From Candidatus Bathyarchaeota archaeon (lineage in GTDB: Archaea; Thermoproteota; Bathyarchaeia; Bathyarchaeales; DTEX01), in NCBI GenBank assembly GCA_018396435.1, contig JAGTRG010000008.1:1-42811 (forward strand): a stretch of 42,811 bases of DNA, in the 5' to 3' direction. Shown piece by piece: positions 17,402 through 26,548 of this stretch. Numbering within the stretch: position 1 is the stretch's first letter; the number at the start of each line of letters is the position of its first letter. The translations under genes and the position numbers were made by a program. The notes beneath the pieces are model-generated. The model was given only the letters and a program-made list of their open reading frames with translations. It was not told the origin of the DNA and searched no databases.

Positions 17402-18652
17402 ATGCGTAAAAAAGAAAAAGTAAAGTATAAGCCCATATCTGTCAGAGAATTGCTTCTAGAAATGAAGAACCTTTCTGAGTTAATGATCGACTTAGCCTAT
17501 TCAGCCGCATTATTTAATGATAGGGATCTCGCAGAGGATGTGATAGAGCTTGAGGATCGCGTGGACATGCTTGCCTATCTCTTAGATATAGAAATAATGA
17601 TAGCTGCAAGAGATGCTGATGAAGCTAAAGCTCTATCAGGCGTTGCAAAGGTTGCTTCAGCAGCTGATAAAATCTCAGATGCAGCTGGCGACATAGCCGC
17701 CATAGTTCTCCAAGACATCGGCGTGCATCCAATTGTAGCAGAAATATTTGAGAGAGTTGAGGAGCACTTAGCAAGAATTAAAGTCTCAGAAAACTCGCCT
17801 ATTGTCGGTAAACAGATAAATGATTTAAATTTAGCTAGTATGGGAATAGATGTTATAGCCATTCGTAGAAATAAGGACTGGATAATAAATCCGGAAAACG
17901 AAGAGCAGATTAAAAGTAATGATATTTTCATTGTGCGTGGCGTTCAAGAAGGCATTAAAGAGTTTAGAGAGAAAGCTGAAGTAGGACCTTTGAGGATAGA
18001 AGAACGTTTGAAAACACGAAAAAATGAGACGGAGCGTTTCAGAGATATAGCCAAGCAGTTCATCGAGCTTAAAGACACATCAGAGCTAATGATCAGCTTG
18101 GCCTACTCCGCGCTTCTGTTAAATAGCAAAGATCTAGCTGAGGAAGTAAACAGCCTCGAAGAGTATGTTGATAAGTTGCATACAAATTTTGAACTGCTTG
18201 TTTTATTAAGCGAATTTAGCGAGGAAGAGACTAAAGGGCTTCTTGGATTAATAAGGTTAGGGGTTGCAGCTGAAAAAATCTCAGATGCAGCCGCCGAAAT
18301 AGCGGAGGTGATCCTTAGGGGAATCGAGCCTCACTTAGTTTTAAAGATGACGATAATGGATGCGGAGGAGACTATAGCGTATGCTAGGGTAAGCGATAAA
18401 TCTCCGCTTGTGAATAAGACTCTGAGGGAGATTCGTCTGCCAGAAGAAACAGGAATGAGAATACTTGCCATCCGAAGAAAAGGCCGATGTATTAGGCCTA
18501 AACTAGATACGAGGATTGAGATTGGCGATATACTGATAGCGTCAGGCTATTCTGAGGGAAAGGATGATTTGATCAAATTAGCATCACCAGACTTACCTAG
18601 CCTAGCTGAGGGTTTATTTGAAGATTTAAGTGAATATGAAGGGGAATTCTAA
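17402..18652 (+). CDS. Duplicated PhoU/TrkA-C regulatory protein (COG3273 type)
   Basis: 416 residues built from two tandem units of a PhoU-like helical bundle followed by a TrkA-C domain. Unit 1 covers about 10-200 (LSELMIDLAYSAALFNDRDLAEDV ... NDIFIVRG), unit 2 about 215-400 (TSELMISLAYSALLLNSKDLAEEV ... IEIGDILIASG). TrkA-C domains bind small ligands or ions and gate transporters; PhoU modules bind metals and signal to permeases. Position after the MgtE-like permease suggests it controls that transporter. GGAGGG lies at 17382, 15 bases before the ATG, which is longer than usual. No membrane segment. Confidence 0.8.
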   Translation: MRKKEKVKYKPISVRELLLEMKNLSELMIDLAYSAALFNDRDLAEDVIELEDRVDMLAYLLDIEIMIAARDADEAKALSGVAKVASAADKISDAAGDIAAIVLQDIGVHPIVAEIFERVEEHLARIKVSENSPIVGKQINDLNLASMGIDVIAIRRNKDWIINPENEEQIKSNDIFIVRGVQEGIKEFREKAEVGPLRIEERLKTRKNETERFRDIAKQFIELKDTSELMISLAYSALLLNSKDLAEEVNSLEEYVDKLHTNFELLVLLSEFSEEETKGLLGLIRLGVAAEKISDAAAEIAEVILRGIEPHLVLKMTIMDAEETIAYARVSDKSPLVNKTLREIRLPEETGMRILAIRRKGRCIRPKLDTRIEIGDILIASGYSEGKDDLIKLASPDLPSLAEGLFEDLSEYEGEF

Positions 18653-18755
18653 ATCCTTTTTCCAACATGAATTCACATGGTACTAATATTTGCAACATCT
18701 TCATCTTTACTGTTTTGCCTTTATTGATTGCTACACTAGTTTCTCTAAACTTTCA

Positions 18756-21746
18756 TCATGCGAATACAAGCATTTTGACATTTTTTGCGCCGAATTGTCT
18801 TAGCACATAATCATCAGTCCAATTTGTTGTCTCTCTAAAGGTTTCTGGACCTATGAAAGACGGATCACCGCCTTTGTAATGTAATGGTCCCAGAGCGTTC
18901 CTCAAAGTTCCAACCAACACTACTTTTATTTTGTTATATCCCCGCTTTAAGGCATCTGTTATCTCAATCTCATAAGGCGGCAATATGACTTTCCCAGCCT
19001 CTTTTTCATTGACATAAATTATGGCTAATGCCGCGTTAAATTCCTCAAAACTCAAGAAAACTCTAGCGTTTTCTGGAATTTTAGAACCCACATCTTTCTC
19101 AAGCTCAAATTCGCCTGCGTAAAATGGGTATCCCGCTTCGCATAGATCTCTAATTTCCGCCTCCTTTACTTCCTCTACCAGCCTTGAACCTCCCCTGGCT
19201 CCAATCTTAACCGCGAAGTCGCCCAAGAGGTAAATGTTTTCTAATTCCGGCTCTAAATCAACAATGCCCTCTATCTCTATGGTATTTAATCCTTTACCCA
19301 TAAGATTGGAAACATCTATCTTTGGGAAGTTCCAGTCTAGCCAGAAATCGTCCATTTCAGGATTAATGCTAACGCCATTAACATGTATCTTGAAACGCTC
19401 TGGTTTTTCTATCACTAGATATGCTTTTCTATTTTTGAATTCCACGTCAGATTCAAATTCGAATCTAAGCCTGAACTCGGTGCCCAGTCCCTTTCGAACT
19501 ATAGTCTCATGGGCTTTCCATACTGGCACAAGATCGCTCCATGCTCCCTTACTCCTGTACCTGCAATAGTCTAGGACCAGAATGTTTGGGTTAAGTCTCT
19601 TAATTCTCCATGGACCGTTGAGGGCTACTTCGCAGATCTTATTTCCTTTTTTATCAAATACTTGTGAATGCTCAATTTTGAAAGTTTCAGATAAATTTGG
19701 TCTTAAAACGAACATTTTAGATCCTATAGGTTCCAACCTTATGCTCCAGAAGGTTTTTCCATTTTTAATTTCGAATTTTTCAAAATTCTGTTCTCCGCTC
19801 ATTGGATCCCATATCTCAACACCAAATTCCCCATTTGCGGATAATCTTAAATCATGAGATCTTTCCCTGCTAGTGTTGACTATAAATAGGATGCGCCCAT
19901 CTTCATCTTCCCTCAAATGGTAGAGCACATCGCCATCTTCATCGCCTTCTATCGTTATTGATTTAGGAATATCTTCAAGTGCGGCGGCTAATGACTCCTT
20001 TCCGATAATTTTAAGGAGTTTAGCTTTGCTCAATAGATCCTTGATCTCTTCATTGGGTTCACCATCTACTAGATATGGCGTTGGATCTATAGCTATTAGT
20101 TTGCCACCTAAGGATGCAAATTCCTTCAAAATTTTTACAGTTTTGCTCGACAAAGTCACACTTGGAGGTATAATAATGGCATTATATAGAATATTGCCTA
20201 TACGTAATTTTTCACCATCGATTTTGCCGTATTTCTCCATTAGCATCTCATCCCCTAGGTCAAAATCTATATGGGCGGAAAGCAGCGATCGCAACAAACT
20301 CGAAAGATATTCATCTATTTCTGCAACCTTAGACATGTTTAATGGTGAATATAGAGCCCACGCGGTGCCTATGGGGTGAATAACAAGCACGTTAACTATT
20401 CGTTTACCCCTAGATAGCATGTAGCTCAGCCTTGCGAAGTATTCCTCCAGAATCCCGTTATATTTCCACCAGGGTTGGCTCCAATGGAAGTTTAGGCCAT
20501 AATCCCTCTTTCTTCTGCCACACATAGAGTACGGAACCAGATGATGATTTAGGAAGTTAACACCCATCACGTAAAGCCAATCGCCGATCCATTTTCTGTC
20601 GGCAAACGATGGATAGTTGCCAGTGCATCCATAGGTTTCACATAGAACTCTTTCTTTCCCAAGCTGATTGACAACGCTTGATACTTGCTTAGCCGTAAGC
20701 AGGCTGCCCCAAACATGCATGCCGAGATGATCTATTCCCGGAATATGTTGATACTCATAGTGGGGCATAACTGCTCCAGCGCATACTAATTGGCTTAGAA
20801 GGCTGTCTTCAGCTAAGTAATGTCCAGTGAATTTTAATCCACGCTTATCACACCATTCATATATCTGCTTAGAAAATGCCTCTAAAAACAGCATGGTTAT
20901 AGTTTTCCAGAAATCATAGCGCGTTTTAATATAATTCCCAACGTCAAAGAAAATCTCCGGAAGCCTCTCCATGATACTGTAACCATTTAATTCTTTGAAA
21001 CGCTCCACTAATCTATCAGTCCAGGGCACCGCGAAGGGCGCCATCCTTGGACCCCTGGGCGGAATAATTGATGAAGCCCTAGGTCTACTACTGGAAATGT
21101 TAGGTTCATCAGTAAATACCCCCGGTATCGTTTTGCCAATATTATTACTAAAGCGGTCTACATATGGTGCGTAAGCCACTTCTAAGAATTTTTTAACTAC
21201 ATTTTGATCTAGCAGATCAACATAGCTTAAGCCATAAAACCAGGTCTCTCCGGGAGGAGCTACAAAGACAATGAAGGATAGATATAGATAATCTTCCCCC
21301 TTCTCTTCAGGGTTAGCAGCTTCATAGTTTACCGGAAGCCGCCTATTATTTAACTTGCACTTAAAATTAGCTATGACTTCCTCACCGCCATAAGCTCTTT
21401 CGCCAGGCACCATAACTAAAGCTTTAGCCCTATATCTTGCACTGAGAGCTGGGACTATCCCCCCAGCGAAACCTGAAGGCCAGCAAAGTTCATCGTATAT
21501 CCATACATGCATGTCGAGTTTTTCCGCCTCATTCACAGCGGCCTCAAACGCCTTAAACCATTCCTCGCCAAGAAATGATGTAGCTAAGCCTTCTCTGGCA
21601 TGGAAGAAAGCTCCGCCATACCCGCCCTCATTCAGCAAGTCAATTTGCAGAGCAACCTCCTCTGGATTCAGCCTGTCATTTATCGACCAGAAGGGCGCGC
21701 CCTTAAACTCTGAAGGGGGACTCTTAAAAAGATCCTTTTTAATCAA
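18756..21746 (-). CDS. Large GH106-like glycoside hydrolase (alpha-L-rhamnosidase family)
   Basis: About 996 residues. The N-terminal barrel has GAPFWSINDRLNPEEVALQI, GGYGGAFFHAREGL and WIYDELCWPSGFAGG, a run typical of the GH106 rhamnosidase group, and a later PGVFTDEPNIS segment carrying acidic candidates for catalysis. The second half is beta-rich with a GH2-like sugar-binding sandwich (about 720-980). There is no signal peptide or anchor, so it should act in the cytoplasm on imported glycosides. TTG at 21746 follows a GGGGT site and lies about 15 bases after a predicted transcription start (TATA-like tract near 21785); TTG at 21776 would add ten residues. Specificity for rhamnose is not established. 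Confidence 0.75.
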   Translation of the reverse strand: MIKKDLFKSPPSEFKGAPFWSINDRLNPEEVALQIDLLNEGGYGGAFFHAREGLATSFLGEEWFKAFEAAVNEAEKLDMHVWIYDELCWPSGFAGGIVPALSARYRAKALVMVPGERAYGGEEVIANFKCKLNNRRLPVNYEAANPEEKGEDYLYLSFIVFVAPPGETWFYGLSYVDLLDQNVVKKFLEVAYAPYVDRFSNNIGKTIPGVFTDEPNISSSRPRASSIIPPRGPRMAPFAVPWTDRLVERFKELNGYSIMERLPEIFFDVGNYIKTRYDFWKTITMLFLEAFSKQIYEWCDKRGLKFTGHYLAEDSLLSQLVCAGAVMPHYEYQHIPGIDHLGMHVWGSLLTAKQVSSVVNQLGKERVLCETYGCTGNYPSFADRKWIGDWLYVMGVNFLNHHLVPYSMCGRRKRDYGLNFHWSQPWWKYNGILEEYFARLSYMLSRGKRIVNVLVIHPIGTAWALYSPLNMSKVAEIDEYLSSLLRSLLSAHIDFDLGDEMLMEKYGKIDGEKLRIGNILYNAIIIPPSVTLSSKTVKILKEFASLGGKLIAIDPTPYLVDGEPNEEIKDLLSKAKLLKIIGKESLAAALEDIPKSITIEGDEDGDVLYHLREDEDGRILFIVNTSRERSHDLRLSANGEFGVEIWDPMSGEQNFEKFEIKNGKTFWSIRLEPIGSKMFVLRPNLSETFKIEHSQVFDKKGNKICEVALNGPWRIKRLNPNILVLDYCRYRSKGAWSDLVPVWKAHETIVRKGLGTEFRLRFEFESDVEFKNRKAYLVIEKPERFKIHVNGVSINPEMDDFWLDWNFPKIDVSNLMGKGLNTIEIEGIVDLEPELENIYLLGDFAVKIGARGGSRLVEEVKEAEIRDLCEAGYPFYAGEFELEKDVGSKIPENARVFLSFEEFNAALAIIYVNEKEAGKVILPPYEIEITDALKRGYNKIKVVLVGTLRNALGPLHYKGGDPSFIGPETFRETTNWTDDYVLRQFGAKNVKMLVFA

Positions 21747-21916
21747 ACATTTACCCCAGAAAGCATGTAAAACCAAACTCCATTTAAACTTAACTCCATT
21801 ATTTGTAAATTAAAAAATTCACAGAATTATTTATGACCCAATATCGCTCGTCATTTTTAGCCCCCTTCTTCAACTACTTCTTTTTCAGTTTCCTCGGGAT
21901 TAATGCGCGTTATCTG

Positions 21917-22810
21917 TCAAGTGCTGGCAGCAGTTAACTCAACAAAATCAAACTTTTCCAGGTTTAGTTCCCCTATTCTTTGAGGGACAATTTTTAGCAG
22001 AGGCTTTGATAAGAACAGGTAGAGCGATAGTCTAACGTTTTTACCATTTAACTTAAACATTGTATTTCGGAACGTAGCGAGACACATATTTCCGAAAACT
22101 GAAGTTACCAGTCCTATCCTCTCATTTAAAAATTTAACTTGTCCGCCGATTTTTGGTGTGAAATTTGTATGAACCCCAAAAAATCCGTAATGCGGTATGC
22201 CGCCATCTAGAAAGCCGATTTGTTCATCTAAATAGACCGGTATACCATGCTTGAACTCTCTTTCTGGAGCGATTAAAGAATACTCGCGCTTAGAATCCAC
22301 TACCGTTCCCTTTATACTCATTAGATCAATCAAGTCCATATTATCATCAATCTTTATTGTTCCGCCTATTCTGCATCCCCCTCTTGCACGTATTGGATCT
22401 TCCCGATTTCTCACATCGACATGAATATGGGGCTCAGTCCAAAAATCGAAGAAACCGGATCTTATGAGGACCCCAATTTTCTCGCCAACATGCATATTGT
22501 CGCCAACCTTAACTGTAGGCTTTAAATGAAGAATCTTCACTATTTTATTTTTGTTTTCTAGACTTCTTAGAAGAAGAACATAATCCTTATCTGAACATTT
22601 AAAATTTTTATGCCAGAATCGGTTAACCTCTCTTATTCCTATAACTTCCCCATTAACTGGAGATTGAGCTACGCTATTAAACCATGCATTAGGATAGATA
22701 TCTATGCTGGCGCAATTTCGATGCGCAAAATATGGGCTGTTAAAAAATGAAAATTTACCATTTTTAGGGCAGTATATGTTTACACCCTCAGAGTGAGCAA
22801 CTTTGATCAT
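21917..22810 (-). CDS. M23-peptidase-fold protein of unknown role
   Basis: About 297 residues, no signal peptide. The middle resembles the LytM/M23 fold: FAHRNCASIDIYP could supply the first His and Asp ligands, SPVNGEVIGI forms the first strands, HLKPTVKVGDNMHVGEKIG mirrors the usual HxxxxxVxxGdxVxxGqxIG turn, and EPHIHVDVR gives the HxH pair of the zinc site. The C-terminal 130 residues (VYLDEQIGFLDGGIPHYGFFG) match nothing I know. Archaea lack murein, so peptidoglycan hydrolysis is unlikely. ATG 22810 is chosen because GAGGT is five bases upstream; ATG 22822 would add four residues. Divergent from the RraA-VOC-PPC operon and downstream-facing toward the GH106-like gene, 170 bases away. Confidence 0.55.
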   Translation of the reverse strand: MIKVAHSEGVNIYCPKNGKFSFFNSPYFAHRNCASIDIYPNAWFNSVAQSPVNGEVIGIREVNRFWHKNFKCSDKDYVLLLRSLENKNKIVKILHLKPTVKVGDNMHVGEKIGVLIRSGFFDFWTEPHIHVDVRNREDPIRARGGCRIGGTIKIDDNMDLIDLMSIKGTVVDSKREYSLIAPEREFKHGIPVYLDEQIGFLDGGIPHYGFFGVHTNFTPKIGGQVKFLNERIGLVTSVFGNMCLATFRNTMFKLNGKNVRLSLYLFLSKPLLKIVPQRIGELNLEKFDFVELTAAST

Positions 22811-22914
22811 ATCAGACCTCATCGAGCAGCATTAGGAAAAGTAAATCCGACATCCTTAAAAATATATTTTCCTCGCTCAATACCTAAATTATTCTCAATC
22901 GGTGGTGAAAATGC

Positions 22915-23601
22915 ATGTTTGACCTAAATTTGGTGGAAAGATATAAACTCGTTAGAGTTGCAGACGTTGTAGACGCTTTGGATCGCTTCGGCATCCATGA
23001 AAACGCTTTAGTGTCGCATGAGATAGGGCCAATATATCCGGGGATAAAGATGGCTGGTTTCGCCATAACGGTTCAAGCCAGAAAAGTCCAAGAAGAAATG
23101 CCTTTAATCAGTCCAGAGGAATACGATAGATACGCTGAGGAATGGTATAGAATTAGGGCAAACTATGATAATTTTATGAGGCTTGCTGGTCCAGGAACAG
23201 TTATAGCAATAAACTCAGCGGGATGCATAAATGTAGGCTTCTGGGGGTCCATGATAGCTTTAGTAGCTAAGTCTAAGAGTGTTGAAGGCGTAGTTCTGGA
23301 TGGAGGCTGCAGAGACATATGGGAAATTCAGCGCATACGGTTTCCAGTTTTCTGTAGAAGCAGAGGTCGTACTGAAGTCGTAGGTCGGCTGGAAATTCCC
23401 TCTGAAAATGTAAATATCTCAATTTTGATAGGTGGTGTAACTGTTAACCCTGGTGATGTGATAGTTGGGGACGACGATGGCGTTGTGGTTGTTCCAAGAA
23501 AGATAGCTCATCGAGTGCTGGAGAGAGCTGAGAAACAGCTGATGCTGGATAGAAATTCTCAAAAACCTTATCTTGAAAAACTGGGGATAAATCTTCCATA
23601 A
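22915..23601 (+). CDS. RraA/HMG-aldolase family protein (second copy)
   Basis: 228 residues of the RraA fold. Landmarks are RVADVVDALDRFGI, the Gly loop GFWGSMIALVAKSKSVEGVV, the Arg-Asp pair in DGGCRDIWEI, and NPGDVIVGDDDGVVVVP. Compared with the copy at 13604 it has a 25-residue insertion after the first strands (EEMPLISPEEYDRYAEEWYR) that should lie near the active site, so substrates probably differ. It may be a 2-oxoacid aldolase or decarboxylase. ATG 22915 is preceded by GGTGGTG at seven bases. First gene of a three-gene operon with VOC and PPC proteins; gap to the next gene is 24 bases. Confidence 0.8.
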   Translation: MFDLNLVERYKLVRVADVVDALDRFGIHENALVSHEIGPIYPGIKMAGFAITVQARKVQEEMPLISPEEYDRYAEEWYRIRANYDNFMRLAGPGTVIAINSAGCINVGFWGSMIALVAKSKSVEGVVLDGGCRDIWEIQRIRFPVFCRSRGRTEVVGRLEIPSENVNISILIGGVTVNPGDVIVGDDDGVVVVPRKIAHRVLERAEKQLMLDRNSQKPYLEKLGINLP

Positions 23602-23625
23602 AGCGGTAGGGCTGTAGGTGAGTTT

Positions 23626-24066
23626 ATGGAATTTAAAAATATGGTTCAAGTTGGCCTGGTCGTAAGCGATATCGAAAGGGCGAGAGCATTATGGGCTAAA
23701 TTACTGGAGGTTGAAGAACCGCCTATAGTTGAAACTGAAGATTGGGATTTTACCCATATGAAGTTTAGGGGTGAAGCGTCGAAAGGAAGAGCTAAATTAA
23801 CATTTTTTAAGTTGGAGAATATGGTCCTAGAGATAATTGAGCCCATAGGTGGGCCGAGCACATGGCAGAATTTCCTTGAGAAGCACGGCGAGGGAATCCA
23901 TCATATAGCGTTTGTGGTGGAAAATGCTGATGAATCTATGCGAAAACTTTTAGAAAACGGGGCTTCAGAAGAACAAAAAGGACGATTTAAAGGTGGCGGC
24001 TACTTTTACTTAGATTCCAGAAAAAGTTTAGGGGCCATAATAGAACTTCTTTATTATGAAAAGTGA
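23626..24066 (+). CDS. VOC-superfamily (glyoxalase-like) protein
   Basis: 146 residues with the two-module vicinal oxygen chelate layout. VQVGLVVSDIERARALWAKLL opens module 1 and GIHHIAFVVENADESMRKLLENGA opens module 2; the fold ends GAIIELLYY. The Glu/His positions expected for a divalent metal (Glu in LEIIEP, His in GIHHIAF, Glu in IIELLYY) are present. It is closest in style to methylmalonyl-CoA epimerase and related epimerases or lyases, but no methylmalonyl-CoA mutase gene is nearby to support that role. AGGTGA precedes the ATG. The stop overlaps the GTGA in front of the PPC gene. Confidence 0.75.
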   Translation: MEFKNMVQVGLVVSDIERARALWAKLLEVEEPPIVETEDWDFTHMKFRGEASKGRAKLTFFKLENMVLEIIEPIGGPSTWQNFLEKHGEGIHHIAFVVENADESMRKLLENGASEEQKGRFKGGGYFYLDSRKSLGAIIELLYYEK

Positions 24067-24071
24067 TCACT

Positions 24072-24509
24072 ATGGAGTATTTTTCAATGGATAAAATAGG
24101 CAGAATATTTCTACTTCGACTTGATCCGGGCGATTACGTCTTAGAGAGCGTAAATGAGCTGGTACACAAAGAAAAAATAAAAGACGCTGTAATTATTTCA
24201 GCCATTGGAACATTAGATCATTGCGTTCTACACATGGTTACAACAACTGGTTATCCTCCAAAGGAATTCTTCAGACGCTGGGAGGATAAACCTTTAGAAT
24301 TGACATCCATCATGGGCATTATAGCCGATGGAAAACCGCACCTTCACGCAGTTGTGTCAGATCGAGAATGTGCGTATGCAGGACACTTAGAAGAAGGCTG
24401 TAGAACACTCTATCTGGCAGAAATAGCGATCATAGAACTAAAAGATGCGAATTTAACCAGAATCTTGGATGAAAATAAAATTCTGAGGCTAAAGAAAAAG
24501 AAAATCTAA
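24072..24509 (+). CDS. PPC/DUF296 domain protein
   Basis: About 145 residues matching the PPC (DUF296) fold that also occurs in plant AT-hook proteins. RIFLLRLDPGDYVLESVNELV, AVIISAIGTLDHCVLHM and PHLHAVVSDRECAYAGHLEEGC are the family segments; the His residues in HLHA and GHL cluster in a trimer-interface pocket that may bind a metal. The role of prokaryotic PPC proteins is unknown. GTG at 24063 overlaps the VOC stop, but ATG 24072 with GTGATC just upstream gives a more typical N-terminus. Last gene of the RraA-VOC-PPC operon; it ends 21 bases from the convergent ECF S-component gene. Confidence 0.75.
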   Translation: MEYFSMDKIGRIFLLRLDPGDYVLESVNELVHKEKIKDAVIISAIGTLDHCVLHMVTTTGYPPKEFFRRWEDKPLELTSIMGIIADGKPHLHAVVSDRECAYAGHLEEGCRTLYLAEIAIIELKDANLTRILDENKILRLKKKKI

Positions 24510-24530
24510 TATTTATCCCTAAAAAATCTT

Positions 24531-25073
24531 TTATTTATTAAAAGCTGGAATCTTTTTTCTAACTGCCTCCTGAAGGAGCATTCCGCCGAAAATGCTTATG
24601 AAGCCTTGAATTGCATTAAACGCCGCATAAAGGTGGCTCTGCAGCAGAATCGCCATGAACGATGTCTGAGTGAAAAGTGGGAGGATAAGTAGGGTTGCGA
24701 AAAACATAATTGTACACCTGAACAAAACTCCAAATAAGATGGGCATATGCCGCTTAAACTTGGGGACAAGCTTCATTGAAAAGGCAACGCCCGCAACCGT
24801 GGAAAACTCAGCTAAAGCTTTCATGGAAGCCCCTATAACGTCGCCGCTTCGAGCAAGAATTGCGAAAAGGGCAACGGCTGAGGAGAAAAGGCTCGAATAG
24901 AAGCCTAAAATATAAAAGGATAATAGAATGGGCACTCCTGTGAAGTCAAACTTGAGGAATGGAAGCCAAGGAAAAATTATTTTTAGACCAGAATACTTCA
25001 TTGAATAATCAAAGACTACGACTAATGCCGCGAGGACAGCGGTGCCTGCAATGGTTACAGTTCTATTGATCAT
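24531..25073 (-). CDS. ECF transporter S component (vitamin-type substrate binder)
   Basis: 180 residues with six hydrophobic helices. The segment WLPFLKFDFTGVPILLSFYILGFYSSLFSS is the signature of energy-coupling factor S components, where the loop before helix 2 caps the substrate. The N-terminus has the short AxxxA-like pattern that helps bind the T subunit (TAVLAALVVV). The overall pattern is closest to riboflavin-type RibU, but the ligand cannot be fixed. No EcfA or EcfT genes lie in the window, so it would use a shared module. ATG 25073 follows a TATA-like CTTATAAG near 25108. No obvious riboswitch precedes it. Confidence 0.75.
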   Translation of the reverse strand: MINRTVTIAGTAVLAALVVVFDYSMKYSGLKIIFPWLPFLKFDFTGVPILLSFYILGFYSSLFSSAVALFAILARSGDVIGASMKALAEFSTVAGVAFSMKLVPKFKRHMPILFGVLFRCTIMFFATLLILPLFTQTSFMAILLQSHLYAAFNAIQGFISIFGGMLLQEAVRKKIPAFNK

Positions 25074-25156
25074 GAGAATTATAACATAATCCGCCTTGCT
25101 TATAAGACTATTGTGGGGAAAATAGGCGAGATGCTGGCAGAGTTTTTAAGACGACT

Positions 25157-26320
25157 TCATTGAGGCGGTCTCAGCATCCATCGGGATCCTGAAAGGAGTC
25201 CACGAATAGGCAGTTTTTGGGGGCATTTCTCCTCGCATGCACCGCATTTTACACATGCATCAGCTCTCTTCTCCGGTGGAATATCTGCATAATATTTTTC
25301 GATAACTTCGCGTCTCTGCATCTCATCAGTAGCTCTAAGAACCTCGTTATAAAAGGCTAGGATCTCAGGTATGCTTACACCTTGGGGGCAGGGCATGCAG
25401 TATCGGCATCCGGTGCATCCTACAAAGCCGCACTGGAGATATTTCTCTCTCGCCTTATAAATGACTTCTAATTCTTTAGGCGTAAGTATATTAGATCCTG
25501 AGCGGTCAGCTATTTGAATGTTTTCGATTACTTGCTCCATAGTGCTCATCCCGCTTAAGGCAACTGAAACTTCGGGGTGATTCCAAACCCAGAGAAGAGC
25601 CCACTCAACAGTGGATCTGTTGATTCCAAACTCATCCCATATTTTCTGAACTTCTTTTGGCGGTGTAACGGCGAGTAAACCGCCCTTTATTGGCTCCATA
25701 ATTATAACTGCGAGTCCTTTTGAGGCAGCATACTTAAGTCCCTTGATCCCAGGTGTTTGCCTACTGCTCTCGTTATCCACATAGTTATATTGGATTTGAC
25801 AGAGACCCCATTCATAACTGTCAACTATTTCCTTAAAAATCTCAAACTCATCGTGAAAGCTAAACCCTAGATGATTAATTCTGCCATCAGCCACTTGTCT
25901 CTCAGCCCAATCTAGAACATTTAATTCTAAAGTTTTCCGCCAACTGTCCCTATTGAGACCATGCAGAAGATAGAAGTCTACATGGTTAAATTGAAGTCTC
26001 TGAAGCTGTTCATTAAAAATTTTGTCAAGATCCTCTTTAGCGTTAACTCTGCCAATAGGCATCTTGGTTGCAACCCTAGCTTTCTCCCGGTATTCACCCT
26101 TTAATGCTTTACCAACAACAATTTCACTGTTTCCACCGTGATATGGATAAGCTGTATCAATGTAGTTTACGCCATTATCTACGGCATATCTAATCATTTT
26201 TATGGCTTCAGGCTCATCTATTCTACTTGAATCGCCCTCAATTATTGGCAATCTCATAGCGCCGAAGCCGAGCACAGAAACATCCCAATCTAGCCGGCCA
26301 AACCTTCTGTACTTCAACAT
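25157..26320 (-). CDS. Aldo/keto reductase fused to a C-terminal 4Fe-4S ferredoxin domain
   Basis: About 387 residues. The N-terminal TIM barrel shows the AKR tetrad: Asp and Tyr in NYIDTAYPYHGGNSE, Lys in VATKMPIG and His in YLLHGLN. The C-terminal 90 residues hold two Cys clusters, CTGCRYCMPCP and CVKCGACEEKCP, fitting two 4Fe-4S sites. The archaeal and clostridial COG1453 family has this architecture and may pass electrons between ferredoxin and a carbonyl substrate. The frame begins at GTG 26326; ATG 26320 is preferred. A perfect 20-bp palindrome lies upstream of its TATA-like element. The gene is about 80 bases upstream of the ECF gene. Confidence 0.88.
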   Translation of the reverse strand: MLKYRRFGRLDWDVSVLGFGAMRLPIIEGDSSRIDEPEAIKMIRYAVDNGVNYIDTAYPYHGGNSEIVVGKALKGEYREKARVATKMPIGRVNAKEDLDKIFNEQLQRLQFNHVDFYLLHGLNRDSWRKTLELNVLDWAERQVADGRINHLGFSFHDEFEIFKEIVDSYEWGLCQIQYNYVDNESSRQTPGIKGLKYAASKGLAVIIMEPIKGGLLAVTPPKEVQKIWDEFGINRSTVEWALLWVWNHPEVSVALSGMSTMEQVIENIQIADRSGSNILTPKELEVIYKAREKYLQCGFVGCTGCRYCMPCPQGVSIPEILAFYNEVLRATDEMQRREVIEKYYADIPPEKRADACVKCGACEEKCPQKLPIRGLLSGSRWMLRPPQ

Positions 26321-26415
26321 TTTCACGCTCTAATTAATTAACCCCTATGCCGCACAGTATTTCCTTAGAATGTTCCCATAGTTACTCTTAAATTTTTTGA
26401 CGACCTTTAAATAAA

Positions 26416-26435
26416 CAAATTGTTTAAACAATTTG
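26416..26435. promoter_or_regulatory. Perfect 20-bp palindrome upstream of the aldo/keto reductase
   Basis: CAAATTGTTTAAACAATTTG is an exact inverted repeat with no spacer. On the reverse strand it lies directly upstream of a TATA-like tract (near 26405-26414) about 25 bases before the expected transcription start of the reductase gene. Position and symmetry suggest an operator for a dimeric regulator, probably an activator or a BRE-blocking repressor. It could also act as a weak terminator hairpin for neither gene, since the flanking SAM synthetase ends 114 bases away. Confidence 0.5.
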
Positions 26436-26548
26436 GAATATGTTGAATAAAATGCTTCCTATTAGCCGGCATGCAGAAAATTTTGTAGAAATATGCCTAA
26501 TATCCCTTTTCCTTGTGGATTTTAAAAAAAGAAAAGATGATGAAAAAT

